A stretch of 64,000 bases of DNA from Parasponia andersonii (Eukaryota > Streptophyta > Magnoliopsida > Rosales > Cannabaceae): assembly GCA_002914805.1 (NCBI GenBank), contig JXTB01000089.1, positions 37,775-101,774 on the forward strand, in the 5' to 3' direction. Below are positions 35,889 to 47,335 of this stretch, in pieces. Every line of letters starts with the position of its first letter. Position 1 is the stretch's first letter. The notes beneath the pieces were generated by a model, which saw only the letters and a program-made list of their open reading frames with translations, searched no databases and was not told where the DNA came from. The position numbers were made by a program, and so were the translations under genes.

Positions 35889-38603
35889 ATGGAAACTAAA
35901 GCTAAAACTAACAACGGTTCGATGGGAGTTTCGCTTAATTACGGCGCGCTAACGTGCGCCGGGGAGGCTTTAGCTGCTTTGATGGTCTCGGCTTTGCTCA
36001 GAAGCCAGCTCCTGGCCCTGGTAAGCCACTTAGTCACTCAAAACACCTCCGCCCTATTTTTGCTTCTAAGTTTTCTGACTTTTCTTTCCCCCTTTTGTTT
36101 TTCTCCTTTTTTCTAATTTTTTTTTTTTTTTTTTTTTTTTNNNNNNNNNNNNNNNNNNNNNNNNNNNNNNNNNNNNTTTTTTTTTTTTGACATTTCCTTA
36201 AAAAAAAATAAAAAATTCGTTTTGGGTTTGTCCGGTTTAGCGTTTGTTTTTAGGGTAGCATTTTTTTTTTAGTGGTTGTTTTTATTCTTATCGTGCGCCT
36301 TGGGACGTGTTATTAGGTCATGGTTGTACTGAATACTTGCCTATTTTCGCTTTTTCTTTGTTTTGTTATTAGGTAGGGTTACTGACTTAGTGGAGGTCTT
36401 TTCTTTCTTTTTTCTCTTTTTTTTTTTTGTGGAAAAGAGTAATAAAAAAGAGTTCGGACGTAGAATTATATATTGAATGTGGTTTAGGGTGTCTGTTTGA
36501 GTTCCGAGATTAGTTCGTATGGTAATAGTGAAGTACTCACCACTTAGTAGCACGTGTGGGGCCTAGTCTTTCGTTTCGTTTTGAATTTTCACATGGGCCC
36601 TACTTGACACTTAAAAAATCTGTGTTGTCGGTACTTCGATCATTAGGTCGGAAATGTCAAAAGTCAAAGTCGAGGAGAATCTATTATTAGCCTTCCATTT
36701 TGATGGGAATATTCCACTCGGTGATGCTTTGAAACGTATCGGTCGATGGTTTTGCAATAGAAATGGATGAAAGTGAAACATATTTGTTCTTCAATTCGCA
36801 AATATATATATATATATATATACAGTAAACCTCGATAAACAATGAATGTTTGATTAATTAATAGACATGTAGCAAATAGCTCATGAAAACTACCACAAAT
36901 GAGTCTTTTGACAAAGTGTTAAAATTGCACGTCAAAAAATAGGGTTAAAGAGGAGAACGAGAGATACCGAGTGGAAAAGGAAGAAGAAGACATAGAGCAT
37001 TGTGATCTCATTCCGGACAAAGTCAATTTGGGTCTCTTTAAGAGTGATTTGGCTGAGTATGAGTTCTTCTTCCATTGCTTCAGGAGAAGCTTATGGGTTG
37101 GTGTGTCACGGCCAAATGCTTAAGTGGGTGTGGGTGTGTGTGTGGGGTTTTAGACTCCATTATTGATTGGATTCGTTTTGTGATATGATGATCGGCCATG
37201 GATGGAATGGCAATGAGAAAGAAGAGAGGTTGAGAGAAGGGGAAAGGGGGGGGGGGGAGAAAGGGATTAGTTTCTTTTTTTGGGATTTATTTTCATTTAA
37301 TTATTTTTTAAAAATTGTTTTAGTTTTAAATCTATATTAATTTGTTTGGTAACAAGGATAAAGTAGCCCAAGGTTTGTATTACCTTTTTAATCTGGGGCA
37401 ATCCTTTCTTTTGATAGCATAAATTGGTCAAATTTTAGATAGAGAGTACACATTTTGAAATTCTAAATCTGCAAATGATAAGGTTAAAACTGAAGAAAAG
37501 TCGTTCAAGGTATTTTTTTTGGAGTTATCCTTCTATACTCCTCTTCGTTCATTGAAAATATGCTCATCATTTCGTAGAGAAGAATTCTTATCCCTTTATA
37601 CTACTCTGTTCATAGAAATATGTTCATTATTTCGTAGAGAAGACTTCTTAACAGGAAAAGATGTTGTCCTTGTAAGAAGCATCGTCTTTTTCCCTTTCCA
37701 TTGGGAGCAGATTCTATCACCACCGAGGTCATGTCTTAGTTGTCTTTAGAACAAAAGAGAACAAACTGCATATTCCTCTTCTTAGTGCTATGGCTATTTG
37801 ATATAAACTACAGAAGAAATATTCTATACTATATGGTATTAGAACCAGCAATATGGGTGTCCAAATATGATTTTCTGACCTTACTTTAAATGTAACCTTA
37901 TCAATTTTCTTCCAGATTCTTAATATTTTTTTTTTCTGGCATGATTTCAAATCTCAGTCTAGAGTGGTTTATTTTTCATGGTAGCTTAAGTAGCCTAAGA
38001 GGTCATTATTTTTACTTTCTAGTCTTGATCTCTAAGTTTTCATTTTGCAATTATAACGTTTGATTAGCTAGTTCTAGTCCATTTTAAGCCCGTGTAGTCT
38101 TTATGTTTATAATTTGTGGCTCTGTATTATCTTTGTTTTTGTTTTTCCATTACTTATACTCTTGTCTTGCTTTAAATATTTTCGTTATATATTTTCTTTT
38201 AGTGCTTAACCAACATTAAAATTTTTGGCTACATAGATAATGCTTGACATTCTTTGCAAAATGCATCTCAAAACCTGGATTCAGGATTTCTATTGGTTGT
38301 CACCAATTAACAAAGCCATTATCCAAGAAGAAATTCACGTCCAATGCAAAGGTGAACCAGCTGATGCTGAGGGAGATGAAGACAATGAAGATGATGGAGA
38401 TGACGACGATGGTGATGGCGGATTTGGAGAAGGCGAAGAGGAACTGTCGTCTGAAGATGGAGGCGATTTTGGCAAAAATTCCAACAACAAGACTAACTCG
38501 AAGAAGGGTCCAGAAGGTGGAGCTGGTGGTGCAGAAGAGAATGGTGAAGAGGAAGACGGTGATGATGAAGATGGTGACGGTGGCAACAATGGCGATGGTG
38601 GCA

Positions 38604-38637
<34 letters not shown>

Positions 38638-38779
38638 TGAAGATGATGATGATGATGATGACGACGACGACAACGGTGGAGAAGAGGAAGAGGAAGAGGT
38701 AGTTGAGGAAGACGAGATTGAAGATGAAGAGGACGAAGATGAGGAAGCCCTACAGCCACCGAAGAAGAGGAAGAAGTGA
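35889..38779 (+). CDS. acidic D/E-rich nuclear protein (prostatic spermine-binding-like)
   Basis: Two coding exons are inferred. Exon one, 35889-36020, encodes 44 residues from METKAKTNNGSMGV to SQLLAL and ends at the donor CTG|GTAAGC. The final exon starts at 38237 after ACATAG (or 38285 after TTCAG; both keep phase 0) and ends at the TGA at 38777-38779, giving about 224 or 208 residues. The last exon encodes long Asp/Glu runs with Gly and Asn linkers (residues about 95-210) and a basic tail PPKKRKK that looks like a nuclear localisation signal. Similar plant proteins are annotated only by composition (spermine-binding-like or VHS3-like), and their function is not established. The N-terminal CAGEALAALMVSALLRSQ block is conserved in my memory of the family. 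The 2.2-kb intron contains an assembly gap and simple repeats. Confidence 0.7.
36141..36176. other. assembly gap (36 N) in a poly-T tract
   Basis: Thirty-six unknown bases interrupt a long T run in the second intron of the acidic protein gene. The true length of the T run is unknown, and the frames across it are meaningless. Confidence 0.98.
36801..36822. repeat. (AT)n microsatellite in intron
   Basis: A run of 11 AT units within the long intron of the acidic protein gene. Confidence 0.9.
37532..37651. repeat. 60-bp tandem duplication in intron
   Basis: Two copies share ATATGYTCATYATTTCGTAG and GAGAAGAMTTCTTA exactly 60 bp apart (37569 and 37629). They lie within the long intron of the acidic protein gene and make a short open frame that is not coding. 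Confidence 0.8.
38608..38675 (+). repeat. GAY codon run encoding poly-Asp
   Basis: A trinucleotide-like tract of GAC and GAT codons, broken by single GAA codons, encoding about 22 acidic residues in the acidic protein. Codons are mixed, so it is not a pure triplet expansion. The mirrored reading on the minus strand gives a Ser-rich frame that should not be annotated. Confidence 0.85.
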
Positions 38780-40548
38780 ACTAGTAGAGCTACCAGTGAG
38801 AGCACCCACTCTCTAGATTATTATATGTGACTTGTTGTCTAACTTAATGGTCTTATTTAGCTCATTATGAGGGGGCTTTTTTAGGATGATGTTTAATTTG
38901 ATTACCCTATTTTCATTACATAGTTCGAGAACCCTATTTTACTGTTGAGATGCGGCTTTGATAAATTTGAGAAATGTTACTTTCTCGGTTTAAGCCATTT
39001 TTATTCAGTTATTCTCACTGTTAGAGATATTACTAAATTTTCAAAGCCAGCTATATCAAGCATTTAAAATGCTTGACATAGAAGGAATTTTTATTTTCAG
39101 ACCCGTTACTTACCAACTATAGTTTTGAATTTCTTTTAATAACGAAAATCAACGTGGATACCTGACAGTTAACCTTGGGCAGGTTACCTTGCCCTGATGA
39201 TAGGTTGGATTGGACGTGTCGTAACAAGGCCACCCCATAAGATTGATGTACACCGTAGATTTTGACACGAATTAATTTATACAGATTGACAAGAACATGA
39301 GCAGAATGCCACAAGTACATGGGATTTTGTTTTCGTTGATATACCATTCTTAAAAGGCAATTTCGGAGAACTTGGACTTCGAGGACTCCACAAATACCTC
39401 GTTAGGTTTCACTCAAATCTTTGCCTGATTTGGAGGTTTTTCTCCTCTTTTCGTAGGTGTTCGCGGATGATGCAAAAGAATATCGAGATATCTTAACAAT
39501 TTGTCAATAGTATACGTTAGAATTTATAGATTGGATTGACATTATAGCATGTTTTTTTAAGTTTTATAATATGATAATTATTTCAACTTAAAATACGGAT
39601 ATTTTACAACATGGCTCTTTTTTTTCAATCTTTTTTCATTTAATTTTATTCACAACATTACCCTCACTGTTATTTATTTATTTATTATTTGTGCAAATGT
39701 ATAATTGTACTTGTTAGGATTTGAGTGATTATATTGACTATTTTGCTCATTTAAATAGAATATGAGTAATTCTATTGGAAAGTAAAGTGAAGTTTTTATA
39801 TTGCCAACTGGATGGTATAATAGGATTTAATAGTAGAAAAAGTATGATATGTAAAAAAAAAATATTTACATGCAAAATAGTATTTTTTTTTTTTTTTTAA
39901 GTATGCATGTATTCGAGAGAAACCTAAAAAGCATGTTCTAAATTTAGAAAGTCATTTCAAATATAATATTGATACACCCTTTTTAAATATAATGTATTAG
40001 AAATGGTCTTAGCAGCAACATGATGATTCTCTTCTTGGAAGAGAACAAGAGGCAAAAAGAGATCATCTGATGAGTGTTAGAAAACAATTAAGCTACTATG
40101 GTTATCAATATAAATTAAACGACGACTAAACAGAAAAAGATAGAGCATATTTGGTATAGGATTCAAATTCTAATTTTTAAGAAAACTAAGTTTTGGAGTA
40201 TAAAAAGCATCACACTAACAGAGATAGACTCCCACCACTATATTTGCATGCGGGTCACACACCCCCTAATTAACCACTAAATTTGCATGTGGGGTCGCAC
40301 ACCATTACTAATTAGGGGTATGTTAGCTATATTCTTTTTTGTTCTCTCATAATCTCATTACTTACATGTGAGTTTTATTATCTTTACATTTTAATAATAT
40401 AACAAATCATATTTATATCTATATATCAAACAATGAAATAAATTATGTAAAAGAGAATGTATTTAATATTTCTCTATTAATTATCGTGCACATGAGTGTT
40501 ATTACCATTGCTCATAGATAAAAATTTGTCTACAATCTTTATACTACC
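38780..40548. other. 3' flank of acidic gene and intergenic DNA
   Basis: The first 150-200 bp after the stop probably hold the 3' UTR; no definite poly(A) signal is obvious. From 39000 on nothing gene-like is seen. Around 40215-40325 the phrase ATTTGCATGYGGGTC-CACACC occurs twice, about 47 bp apart, a short local duplication. Confidence 0.4.
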
Positions 40549-41315
40549 TGTTGCGCGGTCTAAAATCCTAAGGTCGCATAAAGGTTATATGCGACCTCCT
40601 CCGTGTAGGTTATATGCGACCTCCTCTGCGAAGGTTATATGCGACCTCCTTCGTGATGGTTATATGCGACCGCTTCCACAGGTTTTGTGCGACCTTCTCC
40701 GTACAGTTTGCCTTAACAAACAGGAAACCTGTAAGGAGAAAGAAATACATAAATGCCATAAAGGAAACCTACAAGAAGAGGGAGACCAGTAAACGCTATG
40801 GAAGAAACCTACAAGGAAAGGAAAACTGAAGATTCCTATTTATGATTAACTAGTTATCCATTTTGAATAGTTATCCAATTAGTTTTGTATGTTACCCAAT
40901 TGTATAGTTACCCGTTTATCCAATTAGGATCCTAGAGACATAAGGAACCTAGGGGGATGAGGTTACCCTTATCTATATAAAGGGGACTCTATGATCCGAA
41001 GAACACAAACCAAGTTCTGGGCAGAAACAAGTCACAGAGAATAGAAGTCAAAGCAAATTCAAGTTTGGGTAGTCTAAGACGTTAATATTCTTCAATAGTT
41101 TTTGAGTCTTTCCGATTCCCAGATAGAACTGTAACCTTGAGTGTTCATCATTATTCATAAAATAGTCAGAAAACAGTGGACGTAGGCTCATCTTTTTTGG
41201 GACTGAACCACTATAAATCTCTCTCTCTTTATTTGCTTTGATTATTAGTTCAATTCACACAAGCCACATCTCTTGATTCTTTATAAATTTATTGTTGATA
41301 AAACCTCCATCAACA
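40549..41315 (+). mobile_element. solo LTR, 767 bp, with TSD CTACC
   Basis: Begins TGTTGCGCGGTC and ends CTCCATCAACA, so the ends form the inverted repeat TGTTG/CAACA. It is flanked by the exact 5-bp duplication CTACC (40544-40548 and 41316-41320). It has LTR anatomy: a 25-bp repeat array near the left end, a TATA box in CTATATAAAGGGG at about 40973-40985, and a leader with GTGGACGTAGGCTC and a poly-T/GGGACTGAACCAC block seen in plant LTRs near the R/U5 region. No internal coding sequence is present. Superfamily is uncertain, with copia more likely by size and U5 style. The perfect duplication fits removal of the body by LTR-LTR recombination. Confidence 0.88.
40583..40705 (+). repeat. 25-bp array in the solo LTR U3
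   Basis: Five units start GGTTATATGCGACC (last one GGTTTTGTGCGACC) with spacings of about 25, 25, 25 and 23 bp. They lie upstream of the TATA box, in the U3 part where LTR enhancers often sit. The shared core GCGACC is GC-rich in an AT-rich setting. Confidence 0.85.
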
Positions 41316-42029
41316 CTACCTAATAAGTGGTGTCCGACATGATTTAGTCCCTAAAATTTGCTTTCCTTATAAGGTACTTTAAATCAAATAAATACTTTTA
41401 ATTTTTTTTTCAGGTCCCAGGAACACTAGAATTATAGTCATCTTCTAATGTGAAATGAAGTGTGTTACTTTTCTATATGACTAATATTGCTTAAAGATTA
41501 GGGCTTCTTATAAAACCCAGGCCCAAAGTCCAAAAAACTGAAACTGATGAGAAAAGTTCATAAATACCTATTTTTATTTTTATTGCATAAATTTTTATTT
41601 TTAAAGAAATGTAAACTATCATTGTTTAACACATGAAATGTAGATATGGTATACATTTAATTCATGAAATATATACCGTGGTCTATATTTCATGAATAAA
41701 ACTTAAACAAAAATTAGTACATATTTTAAAACGTATACCAGAAGTCAAATTTATAGTGAAAAATATAAACCGTGGTAAATATTTATATGGTAAATATATA
41801 CCATTTATATTTTACACATAAAATGTGTATCTCATGGATAAAATTTATACTATAAATGTGGATAACTCATATTTTGCATATGAAATGTGGACTATAAAAA
41901 TAGGTATTTTAAAAAAAATTAAAAATGGACATTTATGAAAATAAGTTTTACTAATGGGTGCTAGACTAAATTTCTAGAAACTAAATGGTCTGAATTTTTT
42001 GAAAGATCTCGAATTTATTCAAAAAAAAA

Positions 42030-42230
42030 CATCATTTCTTAAAGTTTTTTAGAAAAATAACATTTTTCAAAGTATTTAAAAAAAATACTACTTCTTTTTC
42101 AAAATTAGTATTTTTTAAAGATACAATAACTTGATTGATTACTTCAAGTACTCATCAATTAGTAAAAAGTGATATTTTTTAAATATTTTTAAAAATAGTG
42201 CTAATCTAAATTAAACCAAGGTTTTCCAAA
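42030..42230. repeat. dispersed AT-rich repeat, copy 4
   Basis: A shorter member of the family at 60-165, with ACTTGATTGATTACTTCAAG and the flanking AAAAAGTGATATTTTTTAAA block. It sits about 350 bp before copy 5 in the same orientation. Confidence 0.45.
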
Positions 42231-42559
42231 GAATCTAAAATCCGAGATTTTTTTAATTATTAATGTAAATTTACCACATAAAATCAAATTTCCTATAAAG
42301 ATTACATACGAACTTGTGGATGGTAGGATAGATCCCATTTTTTTTCTGTTGAAAGTCTACCCGAATCTTGTTTTGGTTAATGATATTCAAAACGTCCTAA
42401 AATGAACACCCAAACTAATTAGACGTGTCATCTTAACCCAATCTTTTAAGAGGAACTTTGATTTTTTATAGTAAAGTTCTTAAAAAAAATTTTGAAAAAT
42501 TCCAGATTTTAAATTTTTTAAAAACTCTTGGAACTATTTAAAAAAATCTTACATTACAA

Positions 42560-42745
42560 ATATCTATAAAGTACCACTTTTCACTAATTGTTGAAGTATT
42601 TGAGATAATTAGTCAAGTTGCTTGAAATAATTAGGCTAGTTATCTTAAGTGATTCTTGATTACTCCAAATAACTTAATTGGTTATCTGAGTACCTTTAAA
42701 AAGTATCGATTTTTCAAAAATAATATTTTTCTAAATATTATTGAA
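42560..42745. repeat. dispersed AT-rich repeat, copy 5
   Basis: A good match to the copy at 2470-2700: TTTGAGATAATTAGTCAAGT, ACTCCAAATAACTTAATTGG, AGTACCTTTAAAAAGT and a terminal ATAATATTTTTCTAAATATT. The blocks are in the same order. Confidence 0.5.
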
Positions 42746-44836
42746 GAGTAAGTATTTTTGTTTAAATATATATGGAATTTCTCAAAAGTTTTGGCCCATC
42801 TGAGAATCATTTTTTAGACTATGAGCATGGATTTACGTAAAAGGCCCATTTTTTAATTTTCCGGTTAAAGTAGATAATAAATAATGTGTCACTTTAGCCA
42901 ATCTTTTAATGAGCCATTAAAAATAGATAGAAAATGATTATATAGCCATTCAGTGATATTTAAATGGGATAATTACTGTAATTTTCAATGGCTTCTTTTC
43001 CTCTTCATCCCTTTCGATCTCTTTGTCCCTTATCCCCCAACACTCTTTTGTTAGGGATTTAAACAGCAAGGGCAAGTACTGAGGACTAGAAACATCAACT
43101 TCATCCAAAAATAAAATAAAATAAAATAGAATATCTACACCCAAAGGATCTACTAATGCCCTCATGGTGATAAATAGAACTCAATCATAAATATTATAAA
43201 AACCAATCTTTAATGTCATGCCACACACTAATAATTATTTACCTTCTCTAACAAATCTTAAACTGCTTTTATCATCACTGTCACCTGCTTTTATCATCAC
43301 TGCCACCTATAACACCAATACCAGCACCACCGATCGCTTCCTTTTGACTATGGCCGAAATACCATGATCAAATATTTTTGACCGCCTAGCCCAACCCTCC
43401 CACCTTCACTTGTCCTTTTCGACCAGGGTTGAGACGTATAGGTAATTTTGGAATTTTGAATTTTAAATTAAATGAGAGTCTTAATTTTGTAAAATAATTT
43501 ATACTTTGTCCATTTTTTCATTACATAATTTTAACGGGACAAAATTAATAATCACCCAAAATTTTGTGCCACTATTTCTTTCAGTATTATTTTACTCCCA
43601 AGAATCTCTACCAATGAGGTCATTTGGTAAGGGGAATAGACACACATAGAGTAAGGATGTTATCTTTGTCAATGTGACAAGTACACGTAATGAGACGGCG
43701 ACGAGGGATGTTAATCATGGAAGAGATGGTTGAGTCTAGGTAGAGGAATGGTAACATGACCTGATATATTGATATATATGACGTGCCGTTGGGCAACCAA
43801 ATTACTTTACATTCCTATATCTACCTAGCAAGACCTAGGAAACCTAGTAATTACCTACTATAATAATAAGTAAAGTCAATCACAACACGAGGAATTAGTC
43901 TAACTAAATTACTACTAATCCTAAAATAAAAGGGATTTAGAAAGAATAGAGAAATAAATAACAAAGTAAATAATGAACGTTTCATTCTCCACCACCAAAA
44001 TAAGTATATTAATTTTATTACCAAATTCCTAATCTAATAATCTATCAAAAGTACTAATCGTAGGTAATTCACAAATGTGCAATTACCTCATTTTTCCTTA
44101 GATTGTATGTTAATTATACGAACGTCACAAATTACTTCTTTATATTAAATAACCTAAGAAAACACTCTAAGTTAATCTAACATAAGTATTAAGTTAAGAA
44201 AGATAGATTGATTTAGGTTAAAATCTCATAAATACATATTCCAAAATTAGGTATTGTTCTTCATTATAACTAATACCTCAAACTAGCATACAAATTATAA
44301 TTTTGCTACTAATGGATTCAAATATAAAGAAGCCTATTCAAATTTTAGCATTAGAATCATATCATGACAATTTAGTAGTGCTCTTAAATAAATCAAGACA
44401 TCATTCACAGACTAAATAAATATAGAGAGACAATATCAACTTTGAATAAATAGCAAATAATATAGAACTAAAAATCAAACTATCATCATATATTAGGGCT
44501 TTAAGGTCACACTTGACCTAATCTCGAATCTAATTTAATATATATATATATATAAAAGAATGAAAAGAATAAACCTCATGCTAAAACCAAATAAAAACTA
44601 AAGGAAAAGAAGGAAGAGCAAAGGTAGAGGCTATAACAGCTCCTAAGCTCGTCTCCTTGCTCTCTCTAAGTTTTTAATGTTGTTCGGTGATTCTTAGGTA
44701 TATATTAATCTCTCCTATCTAGTATATAAACTCCTACTTATAAGTAATTGAGTTTAGGAGGCATTTAGGTCAAGTCATACACAAATAAGGAAATGTGAGT
44801 CATCAAAATTGGATAAATAGGTGGAAATTAGTGTAT

Positions 44837-44876
44837 TTGGTGCCTCGGTGCATGAACTCTAACACCGAGGTGCCAA
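44837..44876. repeat. perfect 14-bp hairpin
   Basis: TTGGTGCCTCGGTG and CACCGAGGTGCCAA form a perfect 14-bp stem around a 12-base loop. It is the most stable short inverted repeat I noticed in the window and is GC-rich against its surroundings. No CTRR end follows, so it is not a Helitron terminus. Confidence 0.85.
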
Positions 44877-45239
44877 GTTTCTGTTGATTTTTTTTTCCTG
44901 AAATCTTTCATTGGTGCCACGACACAATACTAATGCCTTTTTCTGCCTTTTTTCTTCCTACTTGTCTAACTTCATATGTTTTAACCTGTTTACGGTCTAA
45001 TTCAACTCTTTCTTGCATTTTTACATCCAAAATACCTAAAAACATATAAATAATACTATTAGTCTTAGAATGATATAAAAACTAACAAAGTAGAATGGAA
45101 AATAACTTTCATTTAAGTGTATTATGATCACCTATCAGTATACACTATAGGTCATTTAGTAATTTTGACTCTCTTTTAAAGTATGTAACAAAAAAAATGG
45201 ATAAATTATAAATCATTTACAAACTAGAAATTTTATTTA

Positions 45240-46090
45240 CGGTTATTTGATACAAAAACCTTCTGAAGTCCAACCAACTAGTAAAATTAACCCTAAACCC
45301 ATTTTTTGAGAGGAAACCCCCCTAATGTAAGGGAATAAAGGATATAAGTGGTATTTTAGATATTATAACCATTTTCCCCACCATTTTAGAATATGTTTTT
45401 ATATATATATACATTATACACGTATATACTCATACCTAAAATATAGAATCCTTTTAGAATAATCATAAACATTATATGTTTAAAAACAAAATTTTTAGCT
45501 GAATAATATATTTATATTATGTAAAAGAAATCGATAATTATTTATATAACCAAATTAAAAATCAAAACTTAAGTGTAGTCCTAAAGTATAACCCAAGTTA
45601 AGAAATCATAATATAATTCTAAGTGCATAACATAACTACAAATTATTTTTTATAAAATAAATAAAAAAAAACAGACCAGCTTTATGAGTTATTAGTATAT
45701 AATGAAAAGAAGTCATTTTATTTTTGAATATTTGATGTTGGTAGAAGAGAAACAACAACTAGCATTACTTAGTGACCGAGAGAAATTTTGGTTTAAGAAG
45801 TGAGTTGCATTAGTCAATGTGCAACAAAATCTACTGAAAAGCCGAAAATCTTTTTCATTTTCTGTAAGCTTCTTATAGTTTCTGAATTAGAAGAGAGAGA
45901 GAGAGATTCTAGAATAAATAATATAAAATACCAATTATGCTCTTTGATTTTACACCAAGTGAAGCTTTTATTATAAGTAAGTGTGACATAACTAATTCTC
46001 AATATTATAGAGTTTTGCTTTGAAAAAATGAGTTTATGGTCAATTTTATCAAATTAGTTGGACTTTAGGGGGGTTTTCATATTAAATAGC
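45240..46090. mobile_element. 851-bp MULE-type non-autonomous transposon
   Basis: Long imperfect terminal inverted repeats of about 65 bp. The left end starts CGGTTATTTGATACAAAAAC and the right end, reverse-complemented, starts GCTATTTAATATGAAAACCC. Both continue into AAGTCCAACYAAYT and AAACYCATTTTTT. It is flanked by an exact 9-bp duplication TTTTATTTA (45231-45239 and 46091-46099), the hallmark length for Mutator-like elements. The interior is AT-rich with no transposase frame. Confidence 0.85.
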
Positions 46091-46256
46091 TTTTATTTAA
46101 TGAAAAATCGGCATTTCAAAATTACCTCTAACTCAAACCTAGTCGAAAAATTTGAAGTGAAAGATGCATGATCAAGGAAGATAGTCGACCATGCTTGACT
46201 CATATCGAAAAACTCACAACTAGATTGAAAATTTTCGACCGACGGTCAAAATAACT

Positions 46257-46686
46257 AGGATCGGCTACCAAACAAGGCGAGCCATGGTCGAAATTTTTAG
46301 ACCTCAATCGAATGAAGTCGTAGCTAGGATCAGGATAAACATTTGTGGTGAGGTGCTCTATGCAGCAGTGATAGTAGAAACAGTTTAGAATTTGTTAAAG
46401 AAGAATATACTTTAGAGTTTATTAGGTAATAAGATATCTAAGTAATTTAGATGTATAACATAATAATAACCAGGATCGGCTACCAAACAAGGCGGACCAT
46501 GGTTGAAATTTTTAGACCTCAATCGAATAGAGTCGTAGCTAGGATCAGGATGAACATTTGTGGTGAGGTGCTCTATGCAGCAGCGATAGTAGAAACAGTT
46601 TAGAATTTGTTAAAGAAGAATATACTTTAGAGTTTATTAAGTAATAGAAGATCTAAGTAATTTAGATATATAACATAATAATAAGG
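46257..46686. repeat. 215-bp tandem duplication
   Basis: Copies at 46257-46471 and 46472-46686 both start AGGATCGGCTACCAAACAAG and end near TATAACATAATAATAA. Only about ten differences are visible, so it is recent. The unit contains words like TTTTTAGACCTCAATCGA and no gene. Confidence 0.9.
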
Positions 46687-47298
46687 ATTAGTTTTGAAAA
46701 TATTTATTAATAGGTTTTTTTTTTTTTTTTTTATCATCATCTTTATAGACTTAGTAGATACCCTACGTAATGTTTTCTACGAATGTCCGTTTGAGATAGG
46801 CAATAGCTTGTGGAGAGTGTGTGCATTAACCTTAAAGAGAAATTTAAGAAATCAAGCACACCTATTTTTCGTTTGAAATTGAGATTTCTTACAAGGAAAA
46901 AGATGAAAAAAATCCATATTTTTTTTTAACGAAAATACATAACTTAACACATCTGATGTTAATATAAAAAAGCTTATTAGATAGAACGTATGCACATTAT
47001 AAAGATTAATCTTAAAAATTAGTTTTTTTTTTTATCTTTATTTACCTATTCTCATAACGGAGGGTTAGATAGTTGGGGTCCATTAATGGAGAACAAGGAG
47101 TCTTTTCTAATCTCCTTTTTCTTTTCTTCTTTTCAAATTTTTTTTTTCAAATTTGTTTTTAAAAATGAAATAAAAGGGAAGATGAAACTCATATTTTATA
47201 GTAGAAATATAGGAGAAAAAAATCTCAATACAACCGAAATAAGGGGGAAAAAAATCATATTTTAGATGTAAATTGTATTTAAAAAAAAAAAAGAAAAA

Positions 47299-47335
47299 AA
47301 AAGAAGAAGAAGAAGAAGAAGAAGAAGAAGAAGAG
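47299..47335. repeat. (AAG)n microsatellite
   Basis: About eleven AAG units following a poly-A tract at 47281-47300. Confidence 0.9.

Larger units (their letters stand above)
41321..45239. other. intergenic DNA with decayed repeats
   Basis: No gene is seen. From 41590 to 41900 words such as ATATACCGTGGT, GGTAAATATAT and TATACCATTT recur in both orientations, related to the GGTAAAT family at 6.85-7.99 kb. Two copies of the dispersed repeat lie at 42030-42745. From about 43620 to 45130 the sequence resembles an untranslated transposon or LTR stretch, including a strong hairpin, but ends could not be defined. Confidence 0.4.

Noticed and set aside
38335-38805. Long minus-strand frame rich in Ser and Pro over the acidic gene
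   Set aside because: It is the mirror of the GAY/GAR codon tract in the plus-strand gene; low complexity and no independent signals.
44837-44876. Possible Helitron 3' end
   Set aside because: A strong hairpin is present but no CTRR terminus follows and no TC start or AT insertion site could be paired with it.
43620-45130. Possible LTR or other transposon end region
   Set aside because: The sequence style suggests a non-coding transposon stretch, but no matching ends, target duplication or coding domain could be found, so it is not called.
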